A DNA stretch of 64,000 nt, from the NCBI RefSeq assembly GCF_050942425.1, contig NZ_CP192063.1:7998001-8062000 (forward strand), read 5' to 3'. Each line of letters starts with the position of its first letter. The first letter of the stretch is position 1. Positions 48,164 through 56,751 of the stretch are shown piece after piece. A model generated the notes under the pieces. It was not told the origin of the DNA. It ran no database searches and saw only the letters and a list, made by a program, of their open reading frames with translations. Source of the DNA: Actinoallomurus sp050942425 (GTDB lineage Bacteria > Actinomycetota > Actinomycetes > Streptosporangiales > Streptosporangiaceae). Made by a program: the position numbers and the translations under genes.

Positions 48164-49039
48164 TTAACGTTGCACGTCGGCAACGCTTTTCAGCCCGTTG
48201 AGGAAGGCGACGCTCCGTCGGACGTCGTCGACCGGGCCGCCGCCCGCGGCCGGCTCGGCACGCAGGATCGTGTCCTGCTCGAGGACGTACCAGCCGTCGT
48301 ACCCGGCCCGGTCGAGCGCCGCCACGATCCCGGCCGTGTCGACGTCGCCCGCGCCGAGCGGACGGTAGAGCCCGTCGCGTACGGCCTCGGTGTAGGTGGT
48401 CTCCCCCGCGCGGACGCGGTCGGCGGCGCTCGCGTCGACGTCCTTGAGGTGCACGTGCGCGATGCGCGCCGCCGCCGTACGCGCCAGTTCGAGGGGATCG
48501 GTGCCGCCGATGAGCAGGTGGCCGGTGTCCAGGCAGAGCGGGACCTCCGAGCCGGCCAGGACCCGGTCGACCTCGTCCAGCCGTTCGACGATCGTGCCGA
48601 CGTGCGGGTGCAGGACGGTACGGCGCCCGCCGTCGGCGGCGTACGCGGCGATCCGGTCGAGGTTGGCCAGCAGCGTCGTCCAGTTCTCGGCGGTCAGCAC
48701 GGGGCGTTCGTCGTACCCGTCCTGGCCGGTCGCGGCCGCCAGGACGAGCATCCGCGCGTCGCCGAACCCGCGCAGCGCCCGCTCGACCTCCGGCAGCGGG
48801 TCGTACGCGGGCTCGTGCAGGACCACGGGCACGAAGCCGCCGACCGACGCCAGCCCGTACGACGCCAGCAGCGCCTCGCGCTCGGCGGGATCGGTCGGCA
48901 GGAACCCGTCCGGGCCGAACTCGGTGGCGACCAGGCCCGTGTCGCGCATCTCGGCCAGCACCCGGTCCGGGGCCATCTGGTGGCCCCATCCCGGTACCTC
49001 GCACACGCCCCAGGAGATGGGCGCACCCGCGATCCTCAC
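48164..49039 (-). CDS. sugar-phosphate isomerase/epimerase TIM barrel (IolE-like)
   Basis: A 291-residue xylose-isomerase-like TIM barrel. APISWGVCEVPGWGHQM at the N-terminus is close to inosose dehydratase (IolE) and related enzymes; metal or substrate residues appear in TVLHPHVGTIVE, LCLDTGHLLIGGTDP, IAHVHLKDVD and WYVLEQDT. GTG at 49039 overlaps the stop of the dehydrogenase gene. With that IolG-like partner it likely processes an inositol or inosose-type substrate. Confidence 0.9.
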   Translation of the reverse strand: MRIAGAPISWGVCEVPGWGHQMAPDRVLAEMRDTGLVATEFGPDGFLPTDPAEREALLASYGLASVGGFVPVVLHEPAYDPLPEVERALRGFGDARMLVLAAATGQDGYDERPVLTAENWTTLLANLDRIAAYAADGGRRTVLHPHVGTIVERLDEVDRVLAGSEVPLCLDTGHLLIGGTDPLELARTAAARIAHVHLKDVDASAADRVRAGETTYTEAVRDGLYRPLGAGDVDTAGIVAALDRAGYDGWYVLEQDTILRAEPAAGGGPVDDVRRSVAFLNGLKSVADVQR

Positions 49040-50043
49040 TGCCGGACCTCCTCGATCGTCACGGTGCGCCGCTCCCGGCGGGACCGGTCGCACGCCTCAG
49101 CGACGTAGAACCCCTCCAGTGCCTCCTCCGGCGGGCACGGGCTGTCGGCCTGTCCCGCGACGACCCGGGCGAAGGCCGCGAGTTCGGCCTCGTACGCCGG
49201 CCCGAAGCGCTCCAGGAAGCCCTGGCACGGCAGGGCGCCGAGCGCTCCGGCCGCCGACCCGCCGTCCACCGCGGTCAGCGGCGTCTGCTCACCGAAGCCC
49301 GCGGCGAGGCTGTCCTTGGACCCCAGCGCTTCGAAGCGGACGTCGTACCCGGCCCCGTTGTAGCGGGTCTCGGAGATGATGGCGAGGGTGCCGTCGTCGA
49401 GGGTGAGGAGGGCGGCGCAGGTGTCCACGTCGCCGCTCTCCGCGAAGTAGTCCTCCCCCTTGTTCGCTCCGGACGCCGTCACCTCGACGACCTGCCGCCC
49501 GGTGACGAACCGGACGGCGTCGATGTCGTGCACCGCGCAGTCGCGGAAGATTCCGCCGGAGACCCGGACGTAGGCGGCGGGCGGCGGGGCGGGGTCGAGC
49601 GTGCAGGACCGTACGGTGTGGAGTCGGCCGAGGCGGCCCGCGGCGATGGCCTCCCGGAGCGCGACGTGGCCGGCGTCGAACCGCCGCTGGAAGCCGACGT
49701 GGACGGGGGTTCCGGTGGCGCGAACCGCCTGAACGACTTGGAGCGTTCCAATGTTGTCGTTGGCAAGGGGCTTCTCGCAGAAGGTCGGCAGGCCCGCCCG
49801 CGCGGCGCGGGTCACGAGCTCGGCGTGCGCGTCCGTCGCGGCGGCGACCACCAGGCCGTCCAGCCCGGCGTCGAAGAGCGCGTCGACCGAGTCGGCGACG
49901 AGCCCTCCGTACTCCTCGGCGATCCGGTGCGCCCGACCGGCGTCCGGATCGGCCACCACGAAGGATTCGACGGAGGGCAGCGCGCGAAGGGTCTCAGCAT
50001 GCCGGGAACCGATGCGGCCTGCCCCGGCGAGCCCGATTCTCAT
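49036..50043 (-). CDS. Gfo/Idh/MocA dehydrogenase (myo-inositol 2-dehydrogenase-like)
   Basis: A 335-residue NAD-dependent dehydrogenase: GLAGAGRIGSRHAETLRAL, FCEKPLAND (EKP motif), VGFQRRFDAGHVALREAI and GGIFRDCAVHDIDAVRFVTG with the catalytic Asp/His. These features match the IolG group. It starts at ATG 50043 and is first in a two-gene operon. A LacI-like operator lies about 95 bp upstream and a second inside the coding region (49738-49751). Confidence 0.92.
   Translation of the reverse strand: MRIGLAGAGRIGSRHAETLRALPSVESFVVADPDAGRAHRIAEEYGGLVADSVDALFDAGLDGLVVAAATDAHAELVTRAARAGLPTFCEKPLANDNIGTLQVVQAVRATGTPVHVGFQRRFDAGHVALREAIAAGRLGRLHTVRSCTLDPAPPPAAYVRVSGGIFRDCAVHDIDAVRFVTGRQVVEVTASGANKGEDYFAESGDVDTCAALLTLDDGTLAIISETRYNGAGYDVRFEALGSKDSLAAGFGEQTPLTAVDGGSAAGALGALPCQGFLERFGPAYEAELAAFARVVAGQADSPCPPEEALEGFYVAEACDRSRRERRTVTIEEVRQ
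49738..49751. promoter_or_regulatory. LacI-like operator inside the dehydrogenase gene
   Basis: TTGGAGCGTTCCAA, a near-perfect palindrome centred on GCGT, shares 13 bp with the upstream site at 50136. Intragenic partner sites are typical of LacI/GalR looping control. Confidence 0.6.
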
Positions 50044-50135
50044 AGAGTCCTCCCGGTGGGCGGATGTCGTGTTGGACGCTCGCGAAGCCGACGAAGCGGT
50101 ACGGCATCCAATGCCTCGAGGGCCTGGTAGTGCCG

Positions 50136-50149
50136 TTGGAACGCTCCAT
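50136..50149. promoter_or_regulatory. LacI-like operator upstream of the dehydrogenase
   Basis: TTGGAACGCTCCAT, about 95 bp before the start codon; its complement matches 13 of 14 bases of the intragenic site 398 bp away. Confidence 0.65.
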
Positions 50150-50294
50150 AATCAGGACGCGGTTGTCATGACATTAAGAGGTAATACCAACCTAGGCCGC
50201 ACCGCAAGACCCGTCCATCACGTGACCGGTCTCGGGCATACGCGCCCCACCGGTGGCGGCCGCGAACGACCGCCGCTACGCGGTGACACGCCGA

Positions 50295-50323
50295 CGCGCC
50301 GCACCGCCCTGCGGTGCGGCGCG
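50295..50323 (-). terminator. terminator of the ect/ehu transcript
   Basis: A perfect 12-bp stem (CGCGCCGCACCG and complement) with a 5-nt loop, 57 bp downstream of the ehuA stop. Confidence 0.8.
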
Positions 50324-50379
50324 AGGATCACCTCGCCCTCCGGGTCCGCCGCGCCGGTGCACGGCGGCGCCGCGGACTC

Positions 50380-51195
50380 CTACTGGTCGATGACCGCGCG
50401 CAGGAACTCCTGTGTACGGGGATGATCCGGATCGGTGAAGATCTTCTCGGGGGTCCCCTCCTCGACGATCTGCCCCTTGTCGAACACGAGCACCCGGTTG
50501 GAGACGTCACGGGCGAACCGCATCTCGTGCGTGACGCAGAGCATCGTGATGTCCGTCGTCTCGGCGATCTGCCGCAGGACGTCGAGGACCTCGCCGACCA
50601 GCTCCGGGTCCAGCGCCGAGGTCACCTCGTCGAGCAGCAGCACCTTCGGCCGCATGGCGAGCGCGCGGGCGATGGCGACGCGCTGTTGCTGCCCGCCCGA
50701 CAGCTGCGACGGATGGGCGTCGGCCTTGTCCGCCAGGCCGACCATCTCCAGCAGCTCGCCGGCCCGCTCGGTGGCCTCGCTTTTCGACATCCGGAGAACG
50801 TGCATCGGCGCCTCGGTCACGTTGCGCAGCACCGACATGTTCGGGAACAGGTTGAACTGCTGGAACACCATGCCGATCTCGGAACGGAGGCGGCGCAGGT
50901 GCTTCTCGTCGGCGGGCACCAGCCGGCCGCCGCGCTCCATGTGCGACAGCGAGTCGCCATTGAGCCAGATGACGCCGTCGTCGACCCGCTCCAGGGTCAT
51001 GAGCAGGCGCAGGATCGTCGTCTTGCCCGACCCGCTCGGGCCGATGAGCGTGACCCGCTCGCCGGGGTCGACGGCGAAGTTCAGCTCGCGGAGGACGACG
51101 TTGTCGCCGAACCGCTTCACGACCTTCTCGAAGCGGATGCCGCGCGCGTCGTTCTGCGGCAGCGCGGCGTCGGGAGTGGAGTCAGTTGTTGCCAT
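50380..51195 (-). CDS. ehuA: ectoine/hydroxyectoine ABC importer ATPase EhuA
   Basis: A 271-residue polar-amino-acid-type ABC ATPase. Walker A LIGPSGSGKTTIL, Q-loop GMVFQQFNLFPNMSVLRNV, signature QLSGGQQQRVAIARALA, Walker B VLLLDEVTSALDPEL and switch LCVTHEMRFA. It is last in ehuBCDA and overlaps ehuD by 14 bp. The ectoine assignment rests on context (directly after ectABCD) and on the glutamine-transporter-like family to which Ehu belongs. Confidence 0.9.
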   Translation of the reverse strand: MATTDSTPDAALPQNDARGIRFEKVVKRFGDNVVLRELNFAVDPGERVTLIGPSGSGKTTILRLLMTLERVDDGVIWLNGDSLSHMERGGRLVPADEKHLRRLRSEIGMVFQQFNLFPNMSVLRNVTEAPMHVLRMSKSEATERAGELLEMVGLADKADAHPSQLSGGQQQRVAIARALAMRPKVLLLDEVTSALDPELVGEVLDVLRQIAETTDITMLCVTHEMRFARDVSNRVLVFDKGQIVEEGTPEKIFTDPDHPRTQEFLRAVIDQ

Positions 51196-51835
51196 AGCGC
51201 CTCTCCAGGCGTCGGGTGAGGATGGATGCCAGGACGCTGACGATCACGAAGAGCAGCCCCGCGATCGTGATCGGCTCCAGGTAGCGAAAGTAGTGGGTCC
51301 CGACGGAGTACGCCGCGCCGAGCATCTCCGGCACCGTGATCGCCAGCAGCAGCGGCGAGTCCTTGAACATGGCGATCACATAGTTGCCCAGGGTCGGGAT
51401 GACCCTGCGGATCGCCTGGGGCAGCACGACGCCGAACCACACGCGGTGGCGCGGCAGGTTCAGCGCGGTGGCCGCCTCCCACTGGCCACGGGGCACGTCG
51501 TCGATCCCCGCGCGGTACACCTCGGAGGTGTACGTCGAGTAGTGCAACCCCAGGCCGATGACGCCGGTGACGAACGCGCTGAACTTCACTCCGGCGCCCG
51601 GCAGCACGTAGAAGAGGAAGAACAGCTGCACGAGCAGCGGCGTGCTGCGCACGAACTCTACGATCCACCGGACGATCTGGCCCACGACCGGGCCGCCCGA
51701 ACGCCGCAGCACCGCCCAGACCAGGCCGAGGACCAGCGCGAGCACGTAGGCCAGAAGCGTGGCCTCGACGGTGACCCGCAGCCCTTTCAGCAGGTCGGGC
51801 AGGATCTTGCCGGCGAAGTTCCAGTCCCAGATCAT
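51182..51835 (-). CDS. ehuD: ectoine/hydroxyectoine ABC importer permease EhuD
   Basis: A 217-residue HisMQ-type permease with about five helices and the family EAA-like loop QWEAATALNLPRHRVWFGVVLPQAIRRVIPTLGNYVIAMFKDSPLLLAI. MIWDWNFAGKILPDLLKGL is the usual N-terminus of EhuD-type permeases. Starts in an ATGA overlap with ehuC. Confidence 0.9.
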   Translation of the reverse strand: MIWDWNFAGKILPDLLKGLRVTVEATLLAYVLALVLGLVWAVLRRSGGPVVGQIVRWIVEFVRSTPLLVQLFFLFYVLPGAGVKFSAFVTGVIGLGLHYSTYTSEVYRAGIDDVPRGQWEAATALNLPRHRVWFGVVLPQAIRRVIPTLGNYVIAMFKDSPLLLAITVPEMLGAAYSVGTHYFRYLEPITIAGLLFVIVSVLASILTRRLERRYGNN

Positions 51836-52542
51836 TGGGCCGCCCCCGTTCCGGTCACGACCGGAACCGCCGCCACGGCCTTCCGCGGCGGCCGGCGGCC
51901 GAGCATCCGGGCGGTACGCCGCTCCAGGTAGCGGACGAGCAGCTGGAGGATCTGCGCCATCACGAAGTACAGCACCAGGACGGCCGCGAACGCCCATGCC
52001 GTCTGGCCGGTGGCCGCGCGCAGCTGCTGCGCCCGGAAGGTGAGGTCCGCGATCGAGATCAGCGAAACCACGGCCGTCGCCTTGAGCAGCTCGATCAGCA
52101 GGTTCCCGAACGGCGGCAGCATCAGCGCGACCGCCTGCGGCAGGATGACCCGGCGGATCCGCTGGTACGTCGGCATGTTCAGCGCGACCGTCGCCTCGTA
52201 CTGCGCGGTGGGCACCGCCCTGACGGCGCCGCGCACGACCTCCGCACCGTACGCGCCGTAGTTGAGCGACAGGGCGATCACGCCCGCGACCATTGGCTGG
52301 AACCGGAACCCGACCAGGGGCAGCGCGTAGAACAGCCAGAACATCAGGACGAGCGTGGCCGAGCCGCGGAAGAACTCGACGTACACCCGGGCGATCGCCC
52401 TGGCCACCCGGCCGCCCACGGCACCGGTGACCCCGAAGACCATGGCGAGCACGAGCGCGACCACCGCGCTGTACACGGTGAGCTGCACCGTGATCCAGGC
52501 ACCCCTGAGCAGGAGCGGGTAGGCGTGCAGAATCTGCGACAC
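51832..52542 (-). CDS. ehuC: ectoine/hydroxyectoine ABC importer permease EhuC
   Basis: A 236-residue HisMQ-type permease with five helices (LLRGAWITVQLTVYSAVVALVLAMVFG…) and the coupling loop QYEATVALNMPTYQRIRRVILPQAVALMLPPFGNLLIELLKATAVVSLISI. It pairs with EhuD as a heterodimer. It starts with GTG 4 bp after ehuB. Confidence 0.9.
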   Translation of the reverse strand: MSQILHAYPLLLRGAWITVQLTVYSAVVALVLAMVFGVTGAVGGRVARAIARVYVEFFRGSATLVLMFWLFYALPLVGFRFQPMVAGVIALSLNYGAYGAEVVRGAVRAVPTAQYEATVALNMPTYQRIRRVILPQAVALMLPPFGNLLIELLKATAVVSLISIADLTFRAQQLRAATGQTAWAFAAVLVLYFVMAQILQLLVRYLERRTARMLGRRPPRKAVAAVPVVTGTGAAQ

Positions 52543-52546
52543 CAGA

Positions 52547-53434
52547 TCAGCCCTTGCACAGTTCGGCGGCGGTGTGCGACCCCGGCAGCTCGGCCTTGCT
52601 GAACCCGAACGGCTGGATGATGCCCAGCAGTCGGCCGTTCTGCTTCAGTTCGGTGAGCTTGCCGTTGAACGCGGAGAGCAGGTCGCTGTCCGCCTTGCGG
52701 AACGCGAACGCGCCGGCGCCGTACTGCGGCTTGCCGCCGATCTGCGGAATGAACGACGGAGTGACCTCGTACGGCGCGCCGCTGTGCTTCTTCAGCGTGT
52801 CGACGAGGGAGATCCGGGTGAGGGCGATCGCGTCGATCCGGCCGGCCTTGAGCCCTTCGAAGGCGCTCGGCTGGTCGGCGAACGTCTTGACGTTGTCCTT
52901 CTTCACCCCGAGCTTCGTGGCGTAGTCGCCCTCGACGGCGCCGGTGAGCACGCCGAGCTTGACGTTCTTCTTCGCGGCGTCCTCGAACTTCAGGATCCCC
53001 TTGGGGTTGCCCTTGGGCACCATGAACCCGGTCGTCGCGATGTAGTCCGGGTCGGCGAAGGCGACCTGCGCGCACCGCTCCGGCGTGACGAACATCCCCG
53101 CGGCGATGACGTCGAAGCGGCGGGCCTGCAGCCCGCCGATGAGGCCGGCGAAGTCGAGCTGGACGCCCTTGACCTCGTTGATGCCGAGCTCCTTGAAGAC
53201 GACCCGGGCCAGCTCGGGGGCCTCCCCGGTCAGTTTGCCGCTCGTGTCGGTGTAGCCGTAGGGCGACTCGTTCGCGAAGCCGACCTGGATGTAGCCCTGC
53301 TGCTTGGCACGTGCCAGGGTGCCGCCGCCCGAGCGCTCCTTGGTCGGGTCGGTGGTGGAGCAGGCGGCCGCGAGGGGGACGGCGCCCGCGAGCAGCGCGG
53401 CACTGCGGATGAAGTCGCGTCGTGATGAGGTCAT
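52547..53434 (-). CDS. ehuB: ectoine/hydroxyectoine-binding lipoprotein EhuB
   Basis: A 295-residue solute-binding protein of the polar-amino-acid type. The N-terminus TSSRRDFIRSAALLAGAVPLAAAC is a twin-arginine signal (SRRDFI) ending in a lipobox Cys, so it is probably a Tat-exported lipoprotein. The mature part has QVGFANESPYGYTDTSGKLTGEAPELARVV and QARRFDVIAAGMFVTPERCAQVAFADPDY, typical of EhuB and AA-binding proteins. ATG at 53434 has GGAG nine bases upstream. Confidence 0.9.
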   Translation of the reverse strand: MTSSRRDFIRSAALLAGAVPLAAACSTTDPTKERSGGGTLARAKQQGYIQVGFANESPYGYTDTSGKLTGEAPELARVVFKELGINEVKGVQLDFAGLIGGLQARRFDVIAAGMFVTPERCAQVAFADPDYIATTGFMVPKGNPKGILKFEDAAKKNVKLGVLTGAVEGDYATKLGVKKDNVKTFADQPSAFEGLKAGRIDAIALTRISLVDTLKKHSGAPYEVTPSFIPQIGGKPQYGAGAFAFRKADSDLLSAFNGKLTELKQNGRLLGIIQPFGFSKAELPGSHTAAELCKG

Positions 53435-53511
53435 GGGGGGCATCTCCAGTATTTGGGGCTGCAGCGGCCGCCGGGCGTCGCCGGCGGCCGCTGTGGGGGG
53501 AGGATTTCCGG

Positions 53512-54420
53512 TTATGCGCCGACCGGTGTGAAGTCGCGGGCGGCGATGAACTCGGGACGTCGCGACGGAGCCGCGAACGGCTCCTCGCAGGTGTTCTCCA
53601 CGCTGTTGAACACGATGAAGACGTTCGAGCGGGGGAATGGGGTGATGTTGCCGTTCGACCCGTGCATGCAGTTGCAGTCGAACATCGTCGCGGAACCGGC
53701 GGGCCCGGTGAACAGCTCGATGCCGTGCTTGTCAGCGAGGATCGACAGGCTGTCGGGGTCGGGGGTGCCGATCTCCTGGCCGCGCAGCGACTCCTTGTAG
53801 TGGTCCGCGGGGGTCTCCCCCAGGCAGGACACGAAGGTCTTGTGCGAGCCCGGCATGATCATCAAGCCGCCGTTGTGGACGAAGTTCTCCGTCAGCGCGA
53901 TCGAGATGCTGACGGCGCGCATCCGCGGCATGCCGTCCTCGGCGTGCCAGGTCTCGAAGTCCGAGTGCCAGTAGAAGTCCTTGCCTTTGAACCCGGGCTT
54001 GTAGTTCACCCGGCTCTGGTGCACGTACACGTCCGACCCGAGGATCTGCCGGGCGCGGCCGACCACGCGGGGGTCCGTGACGAGCTCGGCGAACACGTCG
54101 CTGACCTTGTGCACCTCGAAGATCGACCGGATCTCGTCGGACCCGCGCTCGGTGACCGTCCGGTCGTCGCGCAGGACGGCCTCATCGTCGGCGAGCCGCC
54201 GCAGTTCCGCGCGGTAGCGCTCGACCTCCTCCGGGGCGAGGAGCTCGTCGACGGTCAGGAAGCCGTCGGCCTCGTACGCGACCAGGGTCTCCTGGTCGAT
54301 CGGGCCGTCGGCGTTCCCGTGGACGACCGGGTCGGTGCGGTAGAGCAGGGCCGGCTCGCTGGCGCGGCGGGTGGGGTACTGGTCGTTCGGGCCGGGAGTG
54401 GGGCAGGCATGCTCTGTCAT
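53512..54420 (-). CDS. ectD: ectoine hydroxylase
   Basis: A 302-residue Fe(II)/2-oxoglutarate dioxygenase that converts ectoine to 5-hydroxyectoine. The EctD signature stretch FYWHSDFETWHAEDGMPRMRA holds the H-x-D iron ligands; MFDCNCMHGSNGNITPFPRSNVFIVFNSVEN carries the distal His and the Arg for 2-oxoglutarate. Length is normal. Fourth in ectABCD, directly before ehuB, so hydroxyectoine can be made and retrieved by one operon. ATG at 54420 chosen over one 9 bp upstream by spacing to GGA. Confidence 0.96.
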   Translation of the reverse strand: MTEHACPTPGPNDQYPTRRASEPALLYRTDPVVHGNADGPIDQETLVAYEADGFLTVDELLAPEEVERYRAELRRLADDEAVLRDDRTVTERGSDEIRSIFEVHKVSDVFAELVTDPRVVGRARQILGSDVYVHQSRVNYKPGFKGKDFYWHSDFETWHAEDGMPRMRAVSISIALTENFVHNGGLMIMPGSHKTFVSCLGETPADHYKESLRGQEIGTPDPDSLSILADKHGIELFTGPAGSATMFDCNCMHGSNGNITPFPRSNVFIVFNSVENTCEEPFAAPSRRPEFIAARDFTPVGA

Positions 54421-54498
54421 CGCTTGCATTCCAATCGTGGCGTGGTCCGAGGGTCTGGATGGAAGAGGGCTGCTCCGTCGTTCCGGATCAACGACGGC

Positions 54499-54891
54499 TC
54501 ACGTCTCTTCGGTGATCAGCGGATAGACGCCGTTCTCGTCGTGCACCTCTCTGCCCGTCACCGGAGGGTTGAAGACACAGACGGTGCGCAGATCCGTGTG
54601 GGCGCGGACGACGTGGTGCTCATGCCCGTCGAGGAGGTACATGGTCCCGGGCTCGAGACGGTACTTGTCACCGGTCTCCTCGTTGATGAGCTCGCCCTCA
54701 CCGCCGATGCAGTAGACCGCCTCGATGTGGTTCGCGTACCACATCCGGGTCTCGGTGCCGGCGTACAGGACGGTCTCGTGCAGCGAGAATCCGACCTTCT
54801 CCTTCGCCAGGACGAGCCGCCGGCTACGCCAGGTCGGCGCCTCGACGTCGCGCTCGGTTCCGGTGATCTCCTCGAGCGTGCGCACGATCAT
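54499..54891 (-). CDS. ectC: L-ectoine synthase
   Basis: A 130-residue cupin that cyclises N-gamma-acetyl-diaminobutyrate to ectoine. MIVRTLEEITGTERDVEAPTWRSRRLVLAKEKVGFSLHETVLYAGTETRMWYANHIEAVYCIGGEGEL and GTMYLLDGHEHHVVRAHTDLRTVCVFNPP are textbook EctC, including the iron-binding Glu, Tyr and His. It is 65 bp after ectB, a gap containing a 22-bp tandem repeat. Confidence 0.98.
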   Translation of the reverse strand: MIVRTLEEITGTERDVEAPTWRSRRLVLAKEKVGFSLHETVLYAGTETRMWYANHIEAVYCIGGEGELINEETGDKYRLEPGTMYLLDGHEHHVVRAHTDLRTVCVFNPPVTGREVHDENGVYPLITEET

Positions 54892-54917
54892 TGGACCGCT
54901 CCTTCCGGTGGGCTTAC

Positions 54918-54961
54918 GGGTGGATCGGGGTGGCTCAGCGGGTGGATCGAGGTGGCTCAGA
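54918..54961. repeat. 22-bp tandem repeat across the ectB stop codon
   Basis: Two units (54918-54939 and 54940-54961) differ at two positions; the second includes the ectB stop (TCA at 54957-54959 on the plus strand). Confidence 0.85.
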
Positions 54962-56204
54962 CGAGGACCGCGTCGACCGAGTCGGCCAGGATCTCCAGGC
55001 CTTCGGAGAGTTCGGCGGTGGTCGTCGTGAGGGGCGGCAGCAGCTTGGCGACCTCGTCCTCCGGGCCGGAGGTCTCCATCAGCAGGCCGCGGTCGAACGC
55101 CGCGCGGCACACGGCCGGGGCCTTCTCCGGTTCGGTGAAGGCGATCCCCTGGGCCATGCCACGCCCGCGGGTGCCGGTGATCCGCTCCGGGTGGGCCGCC
55201 GCGATGCCCTGGAGCGCCCCTTCGATCTGGTCGCGCTTGGCGAGGGTGTCCTTCTCCATGCCCTCGTCGGTCCAGAAGTCCATCGCCGCGGCGGCGGTGA
55301 CGAAGGCCGGGCCCGGCCCGCGGAAGGTGCCGTTGTGCTCGCCCGGCTCCCACACGTCGAGTTCCGGCCGGAGCAGGGTGACGGCGAACGGCAGGCCGTA
55401 CCCGCTGAGCGACTTCGACAGGCACACGATGTCCGGGACGATGCCGGCGTCCTCGAAACTGAAGAACGGCCCGGTCCGGCCGCAACCCATCTGAATGTCG
55501 TCGACGATGAGCAGGATGTCCTGCCGCTTGCACAGGTCCGCGAGTCCGCGGAGCCATTCCGGGCTGGCCGCGTTGAGCCCGCCCTCGCCCTGCACGGTCT
55601 CCACGATGACGGCCGCGGGCGTGTCCAGGCCGCTTCCGCTGTCGCCCAGCAGACGCTCGAAGAAAAGGAAGTCGGGAGTCCGCCCGTCGAGATAGTTGTC
55701 GAACGGCATGCGAACGGCGTGGTTCAAGGGGATGCCGGCCCCGCTGCGCTTCATCGAGTTGCCGGTGACCGCGAGCGCCCCGAGCGACATGCCGTGGAAG
55801 GCGTTGGTGAAGCTGACGATCGTCTCCCTGCCGGTGTACTTACGGGCCAGTTTCAGCGCCGCCTCGACGGCGTTGGTGCCCGCCGGCCCGGGAAACTGGA
55901 CCTTGTAGTCGAGGCCGCGCGGCGCGAGGATCACCTCCTGGAACGTCTCCAGGAAGTCGCGTTTGGCGACCGTGTGCATGTCCAGGCTGTGCACGAGGTT
56001 GTCATCGGCCAGATAGGAGATGAGCCGTTCTTTGAGCAGCGGGTTGTTGTGGCCGTAATTGAGGGTTCCGGCACCTGCGAAGAAATCGAGGAAGGCGCGG
56101 CCGTTCTCGTCGTACAAGTGGCTGCCGGAGGCTTTCTGGAAGACCGTCGGCCATCCCCGGCAGTAGCTACGGACCTCTGACTCGAGGGACTCGAACACGT
56201 TCAT
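54957..56204 (-). CDS. ectB: diaminobutyrate-2-oxoglutarate transaminase
   Basis: A 415-residue class III PLP aminotransferase converting aspartate semialdehyde to L-2,4-diaminobutyrate. MNVFESLESEVRSYCRGWPTVF is the typical EctB start. GPAGTNAVEAALKLARK, VETVQGEGGLN, LLIVDDIQMGCGRTG and the PLP Lys in VCLSKSLSGYGLPF are present. The ATG at 56204 is preferred to the GTG 12 bp earlier because of this family start. Second in the ect operon. Confidence 0.97.
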   Translation of the reverse strand: MNVFESLESEVRSYCRGWPTVFQKASGSHLYDENGRAFLDFFAGAGTLNYGHNNPLLKERLISYLADDNLVHSLDMHTVAKRDFLETFQEVILAPRGLDYKVQFPGPAGTNAVEAALKLARKYTGRETIVSFTNAFHGMSLGALAVTGNSMKRSGAGIPLNHAVRMPFDNYLDGRTPDFLFFERLLGDSGSGLDTPAAVIVETVQGEGGLNAASPEWLRGLADLCKRQDILLIVDDIQMGCGRTGPFFSFEDAGIVPDIVCLSKSLSGYGLPFAVTLLRPELDVWEPGEHNGTFRGPGPAFVTAAAAMDFWTDEGMEKDTLAKRDQIEGALQGIAAAHPERITGTRGRGMAQGIAFTEPEKAPAVCRAAFDRGLLMETSGPEDEVAKLLPPLTTTTAELSEGLEILADSVDAVLV

Positions 56205-56232
56205 GCGGTTTCTCACCCGTCTCCTGGTGGAT

Positions 56233-56751
56233 TCAGCTGTTGAGCGGCCCGATTCGGTACAACACCTCGGGGTCGTGATCGCCGGGGAACAGGTCCGCGT
56301 TCAAGAGAGGCGTCCGCCGCAGCGCGACACCGCGTGCACGGGCGAACGACGCGAACAGCCGGTCCGACGCCGTGTTGTCCGGCGTCACCGTCGCCTCGAC
56401 GAACCGTGGCCCGCCGTCGGCCAGGTGGTCGAGCATCCGGCGCGCCAGCCCGCGTCCCCGCCATTCGGCGTCCACCGCGACCTGCCAGACGAACAGGGTC
56501 CCGGGGTCCTCGGGCCGGGAGAACCCGGTGATGAACCCGCAGACCTCGTCCTCGGCACGTGCCACGACCGAGGTCGCGGCGAAGTCCCGGCACCAGAGCA
56601 CGTAGCTGTAGGGGGAATTGAGGTCGAGGGTTCCGGAGTCCCGGGCGACACGCCACAGGTGCCGACCGTCCTCCAGACGCGGCGGACCGAATCCGATGTC
56701 GACGACGGGGGCGCGAGGCGGCGGCCGCCTGCGAACTTGTTCTGACGACAT
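56233..56751 (-). CDS. ectA: L-2,4-diaminobutyrate acetyltransferase
   Basis: A 172-residue GNAT enzyme making N-gamma-acetyl-diaminobutyrate. LNSPYSYVLWCRDFAATSVVA and FVWQVAVDAEWRGRGLARRMLDHL (acetyl-CoA site) followed by VEATVTPDNTASDRLFASFAR are typical of EctA. It opens the ectABCD-ehuBCDA transcript; the long upstream region to the fusion gene contains GATATC repeats that may be regulatory. Confidence 0.96.
   Translation of the reverse strand: MSSEQVRRRPPPRAPVVDIGFGPPRLEDGRHLWRVARDSGTLDLNSPYSYVLWCRDFAATSVVARAEDEVCGFITGFSRPEDPGTLFVWQVAVDAEWRGRGLARRMLDHLADGGPRFVEATVTPDNTASDRLFASFARARGVALRRTPLLNADLFPGDHDPEVLYRIGPLNS

Larger units (their letters stand above)
50044..50379. other. intergenic region between inositol-type operon and ehuA
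   Basis: Contains the promoter and operator of the dehydrogenase gene and the ehu/ect terminator hairpin. No gene seen. Confidence 0.5.
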
